Below, piece by piece: positions 1 to 11,363 of a stretch of DNA of 39,911 nt (its first letter is position 1; every line of letters starts with the position of its first letter). A program made the translations under genes and the position numbers. Below the pieces are notes generated by a model that saw nothing but the letters and a program-made list of their open reading frames with translations, did not search any database and was not told the DNA's origin. The stretch spans positions 1 to 39,911 of the forward strand of contig JAGHQL010000216.1 of NCBI GenBank assembly GCA_020080175.1, in the 5' to 3' direction. Source of the stretch: Glutinoglossum americanum (lineage: Eukaryota > Ascomycota > Geoglossomycetes > Geoglossales > Geoglossaceae).

Positions 1-79
1 CCCCTCAAAATTTAACTAACAACCCCCCGTTTTTTTTTCTAAACAAAAAACCATCATCCCCTGCCTACAGCCGGCTTCT

Positions 80-80
<1 letters not shown>

Positions 81-110
<30 letters not shown>
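81..110. repeat. poly(C) tract of 30 bases
   Basis: An uninterrupted run of 30 C lies about 325 bases upstream of the Ato-type transporter start codon. Just before it are a six-C run and a nine-T run. Such homopolymers are prone to length error in sequencing, so the exact length is uncertain. No gene is visible in 1-434; the rest looks like promoter and leader sequence. Confidence 0.9.
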
Positions 111-434
111 ACCCGGCTCGAGGCTCTGATTCCCACTATTATTTATTTGGATGTCCCTCCTAGGTTTGGCAAAATCTTTACCCCCTTCTATTTCTAACAT
201 TGACAAGTTTGACGTGGCTCCTGCTCAATCCTCTTTAATCTCGTTTCAGGACTTCAATCTCGTATCGTGAGACCGAGGAATATCTAGTTGGCTTTTGTTT
301 ACTAGGAGTTAGTCTTATAAGACGACTTGACGCCCACGTTCTACGACCTCCTCACCCACTCATCATTCACTGCGGGCCAGATTCAATTTCGTATTTCCAC
401 ATTCTTCTCCAGGTTCCACATCATCGTCAACACA

Positions 435-1663
435 ATGGCACACCACAAGAGCAGCATCTCCCTGCACGAGTACTCGGTTGACAACAGCTTCGACCTCGGA
501 CCTCGAAACCACAATGTCCGCAGTGAAGAGACCCTTTCGGGCAGCAGAGCTCCTGGGACCATCTCCATCTCACTCGCGCTGTTCGAGAAACTCACTCAGC
601 AACGCAGCGCTGATGACCACCACCACCTGAAGCATGGGAACCCATCACCTGTGTAAGCTTTGACGCACTCAGTTGGACATTTTTTGTTGGGCAATTGACT
701 AACGACTTGTGGGCCGGAACAGAGCGATGTTGGGCAACTTGGTCAGTTTGACTCCATTGGCATGCGACCTGATGGGCTGGAGAAACACACAAGGCCACGG
801 ATTTGCTTCGACGTACGTCCCGCACCTACAACCCTAGAAATTGATGCGAGCAGTGGAGCTAACGCACTCTAGTGGCGTATACATGTTTATGGGTGGCCTC
901 CTGATGATAATCGGCTCTGTGATGGAGTGGTATCTCGGCAATACATTCTCATTTGTTGTGTTTGCCTCACTAGGTATGATAGCCTCCGTTTTATATGCCC
1001 TGCAGGTGCGGTCACAAATCGCTAACAACATCCCTTCTCCGCACATAGGAGGTTTTTGGTTGTCTTTCGCTGCTACTCTCATCCCTTGGTTCAACGCCGC
1101 CGGCGCCTACTCCAAGACTGGCAGCGCCGCTGAAGGAGCTGCCAATTCTTCTTACCAATCCGGGTTCGGTATGTTATTCCCCAACTCTTGAGCCGTTGCA
1201 TATGCTTCCACACAGTCATAAAAAGCTAATGGCTTGTGTGCCTGTCAGCTTTCTTCCTCCTCTTCATGGGCGTTCTCTCCTTCGTCTTTCTAGTCTGCTC
1301 ACTCCGGACGAACATCATTCTCGTAGTCATATTCCTCACCCTGGCCGTTGCTTTCCCGATGCTCGCCGGTGCCGACTGGCAACTGGCGCAAAAGAATGTG
1401 CAAATAGCCCAAGACCTGCAAAAGGTAAGTCGAACACCCCTGAGAGACCACATGCGCCTTTCAGCAAATCCACTGTTTCTAACATTCATCCGCCCCCCCA
1501 GATTGGTGCCGCTTTCCTCTTCGTCACGAGTATAGCAGGCTGGTACGCCTTCATCGGCTCGATGCTGCAATGTGTGGACTTTCCATTTGATCTCCCGATG
1601 GGCGATCTACACATAATTCCCTCTGGCTCGGACAAGCGGAAGCTTAAGGGCGAGGAGGTGTGA
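435..1663 (+). CDS. GPR1/FUN34/YaaH (Ato-type) acetate/ammonium-family membrane transporter
   Basis: Six exons fit: 435-652, 723-812, 873-973, 1049-1168, 1249-1424 and 1502-1663, giving 288 residues. All introns are GT/AG, 56-80 bases long, and the frame stays open across every join. After a soluble N-terminus of about 65 residues comes GNPSPVAMLG, matching the family NPxP signature before helix 1. Then follow LTPLACDLMGW, GVYMFMGGLLMI..EWYLGNTFSFVVF and GGFWLSFAATLIP, all typical of fungal members. Six hydrophobic segments are visible, the family number, and the C-terminus is short and basic. Known members are plasma-membrane acetate or monocarboxylate channels/transporters (AcpA, Ady2); yeast Ato proteins were linked to ammonium export. 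The canonical NPAPLGL is altered to NPSPVAM, so substrate should not be assumed. The start is the first in-frame ATG giving a normal hydrophilic N-terminus; an upstream in-frame start at 327 is less likely. Confidence 0.9.
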
Positions 1664-3280
1664 GTGGGGAAGATAAAGCTCAAAAAAACTCTCGTTATCA
1701 TTTCCTAACATCTTACTTGATCCTTATACCGCTCACGAGTGAATGACGACACATTAACGCATTTCTATCACACTCATTGCATGGCATTTGCATTACACTC
1801 ATTTTTAGCGACTGTGTATACCATGGGGTATACGGCCGGCGGTGGTGGCATGTCTATCATTTACAACATCTGCATCTTGAAATGGCGGGTTCAAAAGCGC
1901 CCTTAGCGCTACTGTTTTATATATCTTTTCCCTTTTTTCTTTTTTTCTTGCAGAGGTGGCTGCGATAGCCACCGCATGATTTTAATCCCCAGTAATGGGG
2001 TGGGAGGGGAAGTATAGAGGCCGGATTTTGTGTATAAAGAATTCATCGAGATGAATGCTAGAAAAGCTCCGGTGGACCCAAAGAATAAAAGTGAGGTTGG
2101 ACCAGTCGCCTAGCGCATGGCCTCTAGGGGCTGCTTGAAAGCCTACTTGCAAAGGAGATTTCTGACCGGATTATCTCGGCCTATTACTGGTATTACTACA
2201 TCTATTGGCATGTCTAACATATCACGTCTCTCTCCCTCAAGGGCGAAAGCGAAAACAGCCAGTCGCCGCTAGCCCCCTTCCCTACAAGGGAGTGAGTTGC
2301 CATGACGACTTTTTTCAAGTTACTCTAATTCAACTAGTGGTCATACCGTTTGGCCACGAGACCACCGAAGAAGAAGGCAGATTGATTAAATCCCCTCAAC
2401 TTCTGTGATCCAGTGATTGGGTTTGCCACTCTGACCTCAACTCCCTCACGTGAATACTATCACGCAAGATCGGCGATACACCAGCCAGACGTCTGGGCAA
2501 GGTACCTCTTCGAACACCTCTTCCCAACTTAGTTTAAAGCACCGGCGCCGAGCTTCCTAACCATATCCTTCCGCCAAGTCCCTGCTGGGGATCGTGTGAC
2601 ACTGTTCCCAGATCCCAACAGTTAGCCAGTGATGAAAGATCTAACTAGGCACCCATCCCCGGCAAATCGTTTCACGGTTATTACCACGTCGACATGGCGG
2701 CCATAAAACCTAGTGGAGTTCCACGTGGCCGTCCCCTAGGCCGAACTGTCAACACCCCTAGAGCCCTCTATAATTTCATACCGTAATCCGAGTAACCCCG
2801 CAGAAAAAGCCGTTGAGTGCCACATGGATATGGATCCCAGACTGCGGGCCTGCTACCCATATACGATGAAAGTTTCGGCGAGAGCAAAGTGAACTGACCG
2901 CACTTAGCGTCGAGGATGAACCCCATAACTCGAGGGGTGATAGAGTAGCTCCCGAATTTATTGTGGGGCCCCAGGTGCTGGAGGATGGGTGCCACGTTTT
3001 TGTATGGAGTATAGTATTGGATAAATTGGGTTTGCGCGATGCATGTACGTTTGTGCCAGCTAGATTCGAAGATAGACCTTCCTTAGAAACAAGAAAATGG
3101 TGTTGACGTCACGGAACCTCAGATTTCCGGTAATCCGCGCAATTTTGCTCGCACCCAAGGTAGAGGCCTCCACGGACCAGTAGGCCCTCGGGGTGTCAAT
3201 CTCGCAGGCAACTCAGAACTCAGATCTACCCGTCCCTGATAGCCACAGATACCGCCAAGAGGGAGGCCAGACCTGGTCCC

Positions 3281-3424
3281 TTCTAGATAGATAGAAGAAC
3301 AATATACGCCGGGAGATAGGGACGGCAGAACAGCCTCTTACCACATTCCGTATGTCCATCTTTATGATAAGGAGTTGGGCAAATCGGCGACAGTTCACTC
3401 GCCTATAACATTCTAGATAGATAG
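3281..3424 (+). repeat. two copies of a 14-base TTCTAGATAGATAG motif
   Basis: The same 14-mer stands at 3281-3294 and 3411-3424. A shorter relative (CCTAGATAGATT) lies near 3625, and an exact copy in reverse orientation is at 37451-37464. The flanks are not similar, so this is a shared short motif and not a visible repeat family. Its function is unknown. Confidence 0.5.
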
Positions 3425-4441
3425 GCTTGAACCGGCAAGCACCAAGTAAGCCCGAGAGCGCCGGCAAGACAACCAGACGGGAGTCCTCCTTGATGTCTCT
3501 CCCCCCACCAGGCGAACGGCAGTGAACAGCGTGGCCCCTAGATGGGGGGAGAAACGGCTCTTTTCGTTCCGAAGCCCCAAAACCGGACAATAATTTATTG
3601 CGCCATGCCTACTTGTTTATTTCCTCCTAGATAGATTGGAATGGATATAGGAGGGCTCGACAAGAACGCACCCAAATGCCAGCGAGACCAATTACAATTG
3701 CTTGGTATATTTTTCAGGCTTTCACTTCGCGGCGTCGTGGAGTAAGTCGGCCGGACATTGCATTGTTCGCCACCCGTTCTAATGAGGCTCGGCGATGGTG
3801 GTGTTGATACATCCTTGGGAAAATAAAATAAAAATGAAATAAAAAAAAAAATAAAAAGCACCACTCTAGAATTGGATCCAAATAAATAAACCAAAAAATA
3901 AAAATAAAAAATGAAAAAACGAAAATTTGCTTCCGCTCACACTTGAATTCCACATTTCCCCCTTTGGGAAGAATGAGGAACCCTGTCTCAAGACTCTTCC
4001 AGGATTAAAGATAAATAGGTAAAATGGAAATAAAATCCGGCACACTCTCCATGCGTAAATACGAAACGGCTCTCCCTGTACATCTCCGGTATTAAAAAAC
4101 CCAAAAATTAATAAAAAAAAAAAAAAACCTGGCCAAAAAAAATCGCTAAAAGGAATATCGTTAAATTGATAATAAATAAAGGGCCCTAACGGAAGCCCAA
4201 GAGCGATCAAACAGACATAGAAGAGAAGAAAAAAAGAAAAAGGCCCAGTCACGGGAATGACCCGCCAGCCAGCCCGGAGCGAAACCAGCAACTAAAGCCG
4301 ACCGGCTTTGGCCCAGAAACAAACCCTCTTCCCCCTCCCCCCTCTTACCACCACCACCCTTCTCCTCTCCCAAAGTTAAACTTCCTCACATTTCCCAGCC
4401 AACCAGCCAGCACAACCTAAAGCTCAGCACGGCGTGAGACG

Positions 4442-4469
<28 letters not shown>
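4442..4469 (+). repeat. (GT)14 microsatellite
   Basis: Fourteen perfect GT units are followed by a T run. A separate run of 21 A lies at 4513-4533. This is simple-sequence DNA in an intergenic region, likely length-variable between strains. Confidence 0.95.
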
Positions 4470-4472
<3 letters not shown>

Positions 4473-7400
4473 TTTACGTCATCGTCGTGAGAGGGCGCCG
4501 AGGGAGAAGGGGAAAAAAAAAAAAAAAAAAAAAGAATCTGTAGGGGGTGGGTTTTCTGGAAGGTCGGGTGGGTTGGGTCGGGGGATGAAACTTGTGGGGG
4601 CTCTTGTGGGCTCCTGAGGTTTGGGTTGTGCGAAGGGGGTGGGTGTTCTGGACGATTGGAAGGCGATGGTGCTTTTTGGGTTTGGGGGGCTTAGCGGTCG
4701 CCCTCGCCATCTTTCTCCTCCTCCTCCTCCTCTGGTTTAGCCTGTATTCCTCTGGCACACCACCACCGACAAAGGTCGTGCCAGCTCCGAGGCAGAGTTT
4801 TTTTTTTCTTCCCCTTTCTTTGCTTTCCTCTTCGCACCTGCCTGCGTTTTGCTGTCGACGGCTCCCTTCCTCTGCACGCTTTGTTCTGCGATCTGCTCTG
4901 GCCTCTCTTCACTCCCAGACCTCAAACCGAGGCCAGCGTAGCCACGTCCGTGCATTTCGGAATGCCTACACGGCATATCTGCCGGAATCTCTCTTTCCTC
5001 CGATGATCTCGCTGCCACCCCCATCACTTTCCTGCGCCATCCCTGTCCCCTGCTCCAAACCATCACCCCCGCCCAGTCCAAGAGTAGAGTACAACATACA
5101 AAGTACGTAGCGTGTTCAACCCGCAATTTCAAGTTCATTCGTCCCCAGCCTATCGGAGTAATTTTTCCGGGCCCGGCTTCGGGCCCTTGTCCCTGCCGCT
5201 CGCAGCTCACAACCGCAGGACCGTGCAAGGCCGGACCCTTTCGCTGCCCCGACGATGATTTATTGAAAAGGCGATGCTGCTGGACGGTCAGAGGCGATGG
5301 GGCCGGTTTTGGTGGTTTTGCCTTCCCTTTGATTCACTCAGCCCTGCTTTGTTTTTCTGGTTGAAAAGATTTTTAATTTGGAGGTGAACACCTTTTTCCT
5401 GCAAGTGAGAATGCGCCCGGGGGAGGAACTGCTGTTTTGGTGAGTCGCGCCCGCTACGCGAATGGGGGGAGCCATCGACTTTCCGCATCGGCGATGCCAT
5501 GGAAAAGAAAAATGGAAAGAATTTTCACGAGAGTCTCCGGCGTCGGCCGGCTTTGCCTGTGCTTTGGTTCATCCCGACCCAACGTCACCTAATTGCTGCT
5601 CGTTGGGGCACCGGTGCTCTCGAATGGGGAATTGGCGGCTTGGTTTTCGCCTAGTTGGGACTTCTTCACATGATGGAGGCCGTGTTGTCGTAGTATGAGC
5701 GGGTCTCTGGACCCTCTGAACCTCTAGAACTCTCTAGACCGTCTGGACTCTGGACTGTTGTTGGGGTGGTAACGGCGCGAGCGGAGGGCGTCCGCGCCTT
5801 CGACCCTGAAACTCATCGCCTGCGCCACGCTCGACCATCGCTATTCTCCATCTCTCCCTACCGCGTGGGATTCCTCTCTTTCTCTCTACTTTCCCCGACG
5901 TCGCTGCACGGTTTAATCGAGTTTTTCTCCTTGCATATTTCCGACTATTCTAGAGTGCTCCGCTTATTGACAAGCTCTGCCACCACGGGTCTTTCCTCTT
6001 TCCCGTGTGCCTGTGCGGGCTGCAGACGGCTGATGCGCTTGCGTTGTCGTGCCTGCCTGCTTGCTGCTGCGGATGCTGCGAGCAAGGTGCGCGTGCCAGA
6101 TATTCGGATTTCTAAGTTGCGCCCGTTCGTTCTTGGCTGTTGAGTTGCCTTAGCGCCGTCTTAGCTGGGAACTTTGCTTACTACGCTGTGTTGATTGGGT
6201 ATGGCGAGTAGGACGGCCAGCCAGGCTCCACTCGATTCCCATCACCCCGGTTTTTGCGACAGATCGCATTCCCTTCTATAGATGTTCGATACATGTACGA
6301 TACATATATGTACTTTAACTTAACTTAATGGGCTGTATACTATGCGGTGCACAGTCCTCACTTGTTCGCTGTTCCTTGGTTGGTGACCTGTAGCTAGTAC
6401 GTACTCATGTTGGGGTTAAACCGTTGCTCCGATGCACTGCCTTATTTCTCCCTCCGCTCCGAACTCCGTGCTCTAATCTGGCATGCGTCGTTGCGCATTA
6501 CAGCCCTTCCTAGCCTTACTTTCTGCTTATGTCGCCATCTCGCACCAACATGAACTGCCACCCCGTCCACCACATGATATAGAGGCGCCACGCCGTAATT
6601 CTTTACCGCCCCTCTCGTCGAACCATCTCTAGCTGGGTTATCGCGGTGAGTTAGCCAAAAATCGCGGCGGTCTATTCCTTCCCCTTCGTTTTGAGTCGGC
6701 GGGCGGGAAGTTTCGGGATTTCTGGGGTAGGTTGACAGGTCGCGTGCATTTACACGTTGTAAGGGAGAAAGCGCCTCAATAATCTCCACCTCAATTCGCT
6801 CTGCTCCAGCGGTAGTCAGGCGTTTCAGTGGTCCGCACGTACTCATCCCAGCCATCTCCCTCTCTGTAACTAGTGGCCTTGCCTTGACCCCACCCCGTAT
6901 TGCATGCAATCCCATACACGAATCCAACCCACGTCCATGCAAGCCCCTGCACACGGACGCAACCCTCCCAAATCCCACCCACCATCTCCACCCACCCTAA
7001 TCCAACTGACCCACACATGCTCGACAGCCAGTAGTCGCCACAAATATAACTCCCATTTGAAAGACACATTACAACTGCCTATACCCCGCATCCGTTGCTC
7101 TGGACATCCCAGTCCCAACCAAAACCCGTTAGTCTCCAAGAGATCACCGAGCCACGCCCCCTAAGGCATCCCATAAAGCGAAGAGTCCCATTCCGTCCGA
7201 TCGCAACGGGCAATAAATCCTATCACAAACCTCACCCCATTCTGTGTCACTCCACAGGTTGGTTATATCCGAAAAGACCGACGGAAAAAAAACAAGAAGG
7301 CGTCTATCCCCAAGAACACTCAACCTACGCGACCCAACGCACGCGCTTCGAACGACCACCCACCAAACCACAAACCGACGACCCCGCGCACATCCGGCGG

Positions 7401-7490
7401 GATTTCCTCCCATCGAACAGAACCCTAACCTCCCCCCCTCCCCCTCCCCACCCCATACACGCACACACATCACCACACAGTGAGGGAGAC

Positions 7491-10383
7491 ATGTACACAA
7501 CACACTGGATAGGGCCGCACGACTTCGCGGACCGGAAGCTGCTGGTTAAACGTGCGCCGCGGGCATGCGAGTCATGCCGGGCCAGGAAAGTTCGGTGCGA
7601 TGCTGTCATGTCGGGCGGCCAGTGCAGTAACTGCCGGTTTGATGGGAGGCCCTGTGTTCTGCCGAAGGACCGAAGCCGGTCAGTCATCTTACATTGTTGA
7701 AAACATTACAAAGTTACGTGAAATGAGTGGTGGAGAACCTGAGGCTGATCTGGCAAGTGATGATCGAGTTCGCAGAACAATGTCGAAGAACAGAGCGAAC
7801 AGCAGCCCGTCGACGACAAAACCGGTTCCCGAAGAGCTGCCGATGGACACGAATGGGGATCAGCCGCCTAACAACGGAGTCGATCTCGTCGTGTCATCGG
7901 CGCAGCAGGATGGAGTGATCCCCACCAGCGAAGGGATGCTCCCTCCACTGAACATGACGGATTTCCTTTCACCTCCTGTCGGAGGGCCGCGTGGTCTGTC
8001 TATCTATCCTTCTTCTGCAAGCCTATGCTGCGAGAGAAGGGGCACTCTAGAAAGAAACTAGGGAGAGCCTTGAACTGACTAGGCGTGCTTGTTCCGTGCA
8101 GAAATGGTTAGCAACGACATGGGAGTGTTTGGCGCAACATCAGCACTCTTTGATGACTCTCCACCGCCGCAGCAGCAACCCACAAACGGCAGCATCCCAA
8201 ACGACCACATCCCAATGCCTGAGCCCCAAGTGCCCAACGCGCCAAACGAACCCAACGCGCCAACGACCCATCCTCCTATGTGCAACGAGGACCTGTACTA
8301 CCTGCAAGCCAAGGGAGCCTTCGACCTCCCCGAGCGATCCACCCAGGAGGAGCTTGTGTTCCTCTACTTCTCCTTCGTGCACCCCTTCCTCCCGCTCCTC
8401 GACGAGCCCGCCTTCTGGAACGATTACGGCAAGAATATCGAAACGAACTTTTCGAGCTTCAGCTTAGTTGTCTACCAGTCGATGTTATTCGCAGCCAGCG
8501 CAGTAAGTCATCTGATTTTGCCTACTCCCCCTCTCTCCCCAGAAAGAAAAGAGTTGACGAGGGGCACAAAAACACTTTGTTCCCGCCGTCTCCCCAAAAA
8601 AACAAGAAGAAAAAGAAAAATGAGACTCGTAAATATCTATGATTATGGATCCTTACAAACTTCTCTTTTCTATCACTAGTTCCTCTCCTACGACGGGTTA
8701 AGAAAAGCGGGGTTCAAGACCGTGAAAGAGGCCAGGCAGAAATTTTTTATGAGAGCTCGCGTACGTAATCACCCTTGTAGACAGCCTGCACCTTCCCTGC
8801 CCTAACCCTGGGCGCCCCTCCCTCTCCTCGCTCCACCCTCGTAAACAAGAAAAAAGGGAAAGGAAAGGGACCACCGGCTAAAATTTTGGGTATGCCGATG
8901 GATTTCTAGCTCCTATTCGACCTCGACTACGAAAGGGACGACCTGCGTCTGATCCAGTCCGGGCTGCTCCTGTCGTTCTGGATGCCCCTACCCAACGAAC
9001 GAAGGATCAACACCTTCTTGCTCAGTGGCGCCATCACGCTCGCCAAGAACGCGAACCTCCACCGCGATCCAGCCGGCACGGGCAAGTCGCGGAAGGAGCG
9101 CATCTTCGCGCGACGGCTGTGGTGGTGCTGCATCCTGCGAGACCGGTCGATTGCGCTGGCGCTGCGGCACCAGCACCTCATCAACCACGACGACCACGAC
9201 GTCCCGCCGCTGACGCTGGAGGACTTCGAGGACGAGCTCCACCAGTCGCGGGTCTACGGCCCGTACGCCAAGTATCTCCTCGGCCGGCTGTGCATCTCCA
9301 TGTGCCGGCTGGGCATCATCGCTACGAAGCTCGTCGCTATCAAGTCCTTCCCGAACAAGTCGACTCCGTCGGGTTCCGGGAGCTCGATCAGCGAGACGGA
9401 CGCCATCTCTTCGGTTTTGAGCGTCGAGGCTTTGAACATGGAGCTGAGGATCTGGTTTCGGTCGCTGTCCGACGAGGAGATGCATCAGCCGTGCAAAGAG
9501 CCCGGGCACAGCACGGCTATCGTTCTACATCGCAAGTACCTCGAGATGGTCTACTGGTAAGGGGCTCCACTCGTTTTCTGCAGTCTCTCTTTCTCCCTTT
9601 TAATTGCCAGGAAGAGGCTGACATAAGACATGAATTCTAGCGGCGTCATGATCGCACTACATCAAGTCCCCAGCGAGCTGTTCAACGCTGGCCAGACGTC
9701 TTGGTCGAAGGGTTTGAAAGAGCAGATGGATGATTTCAGACAGCGGGTGCGGTCAGCAGCCTGCACCATCTCTGTCATCCTAGAAGAGATCGGGAACTTG
9801 GGAATGCTACTCTATTTGCCCGTCGCGGCGTAAGTCCCCCTTCCCCACTCCCCTTCGCCTCCGCAGCCCAGGGGTTTCGCTAACAAGGAGGAACCTCAGC
9901 GCGGCATTCGTCTCCAGCGCAGCGGTGGTCCACCTCATCGACGTAAAGACCTCCCCCATCGCCGCCAACGCCGACAGCCGCCGCCGCCTGCGCGTCTGCA
10001 CGCAAGCCCTCGAGATCCTGCAGGAGCGCTACGTGGGCGTCGACTTTGTGAACCACGTGCTGAACGCCACCGTGGAGTTCGCGGACAAGGAGCTGCTCTC
10101 CAACTGGCACCTCCGCGACGCCATCTCCTCCGCCGTCAACGAGGGCTCGGCGCCCAACTCCAACAAGGCCGCCGAGGACGACGAGACCGTCAGCGCGCGC
10201 CTCGAGCAGTTCACCGCCATGCGCATCACGTCGTTCTTGGACCGGTCTATCTCCAACGGGCAGCTGGTCACCGAGGCGGATCTTCCTAGTCCGAAGAGCT
10301 GGGATTCGGGGGATTCGAGGAGGCGGTCCACGACGGAGGAGATGGATTTGGGCGTAAATTTCGTATGGGACCCCTCGAACTAG
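7491..10383 (+). CDS. Zn(2)Cys(6) fungal-specific transcription factor (cutinase-regulator-like)
   Basis: Seven exons fit: 7491-7678, 7758-7990, 8102-8502, 8680-8760, 8910-9556, 9641-9829 and 9900-10383, giving 740 residues. Residues 26-55 form a binuclear zinc cluster, CESCRARKVRCDAV...CSNCRFDGRPC, spaced CX2CX6CX8CX2CX6C. A Pro/Asn/Gln-rich linker follows. The fungal_trans middle domain begins around LYYLQAKGAFDLP and FVHPFLPLLDEPAFW; the signature FARRLWWCCILRDRSIALALR lies in exon 5. This layout is that of fungal nuclear DNA-binding regulators, and the middle domain reminds me of CTF1-type cutinase and fatty-acid regulators, but the target genes cannot be read from sequence. The first intron is the weakest join: its donor at 7679 is GTCAGT, and the acceptor could be 7727 instead of 7757, adding ten residues. 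The second intron has a poor GTGGTC donor. Later introns have good donors and branch sites. No pathway cluster surrounds it. Confidence 0.88.
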
Positions 10384-11338
10384 GGAGTTTTGGGGGGGAG
10401 GCGAGGCTGTGCCTTTTTTTTTCTCCCCTTTCTCGCTGAGGCTTTAGCGGAGCTCCTCATTATTATTCTTATTTTTCCTTGTTACGTTCCTTTTTTTCTT
10501 CGGTGGGGGGAAACTTGTCCTGGGCGGTGACCATTTGTGTATTGTCCAGAGCGCATACCCAAAATAATCTTCCGAACCAAAATAAATGAGTGGAAGCCCA
10601 AATACATATTACGATTATCATTATTTTGCCCCCTTCTAGTTTTTGGGGTTTGCGGGGCCTGGGTTTCTTGATCTTTTCGCTCTTTAGGGATGGAAATAGA
10701 TTCATCAAAGGGCCGAACGATGCCGAGCTTCACGTGATTGCTGTAAGACTGACGGTGAGCCTAGCTGCTGATGGGTAGGATGCTATGTACCCATGTATTT
10801 CCGCGGTGGCCCGCTTCCCGCCCCCCCCTCGCTTTGGTTCGACGCTCATTTCTCCCAACTCACCCTGGATACAATTTCCTGGATAAAATTTCCTGGTAAA
10901 GAGAGTGTATGTTGTGTGACGATCTGTCAGCAATATGCATGTGTGCGGCTGCTGTGGGGCGCAGGCATTTTGGAATGAGCGGTAAGACGGGGAAGCGCAT
11001 CTCATCGTTGAAGCGAATGTGTCCCTGGGATAAATGCTATCGCTAGAAAATAAGGTAAGTCGGTTGGGAGGTGGCCTTGCTAGATGTTTCGGATTTGGGT
11101 TTGTTTGTGGAGATAGATGCGCGGCTTGGATACGCATCTTTATTATTCCATCCCTTTCCGTCGTGAGGCGCTGAAGCAATGCCACGGTAAACACAATACT
11201 TTGGCTTCCCATCACGGAACACTGGAGCCCTCCCAACAGCCGGGGTTTTTATTGCTACCAATGTTGTCTACAAGGGGATGACTGTAGATGTTGGAAGGCA
11301 GTAAAAACTCGGAAGGTGGTTATATTCCGTCATTGGGA

Positions 11339-11363
11339 TCATCCCACAAGATTTGTGGGATGA
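11339..11363. repeat. perfect inverted repeat, 11-base arms, 3-base loop
   Basis: TCATCCCACAA and its reverse complement flank a GAT loop. It lies about 1 kb beyond the stop codon of the zinc-cluster gene. It could be a binding site for a dimeric factor, an RNA hairpin or chance; nothing adjacent decides between these. Confidence 0.8.

Larger units (their letters stand above)
1664..7490. other. long gene-free interval (3' of transporter, upstream of Zn2Cys6 gene)
   Basis: About 5.8 kb with no coding region that I can support. Open frames here are short, lack family motifs and lie in biased sequence. 3.8-4.2 kb is A-rich on the plus strand. 4.44-4.53 kb holds a GT microsatellite and an A run. 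4.7-5.1 kb and 5.8-6.1 kb are pyrimidine-rich, as in fungal promoters and leaders. 6.9-7.5 kb is C/A-rich directly before the Zn2Cys6 start codon and probably belongs to its 5' leader. I see no tRNA or rRNA. Confidence 0.6.

Noticed and set aside
4592-5110. 172-codon open frame with a leucine-rich hydrophobic stretch
   Set aside because: It runs through CT- and GGGT-biased simple sequence, has no family motif, and the Leu run is just a CTC repeat. I treat it as chance.
5766-6143. 125-codon open frame upstream of the Zn2Cys6 gene
   Set aside because: No recognisable domain, in pyrimidine-rich leader-like DNA.
9119-9640. 173-codon frame overlapping exon 5 of the zinc-cluster gene
   Set aside because: It is a shadow in another frame of a GC-rich conserved exon whose true frame carries the fungal_trans signature.
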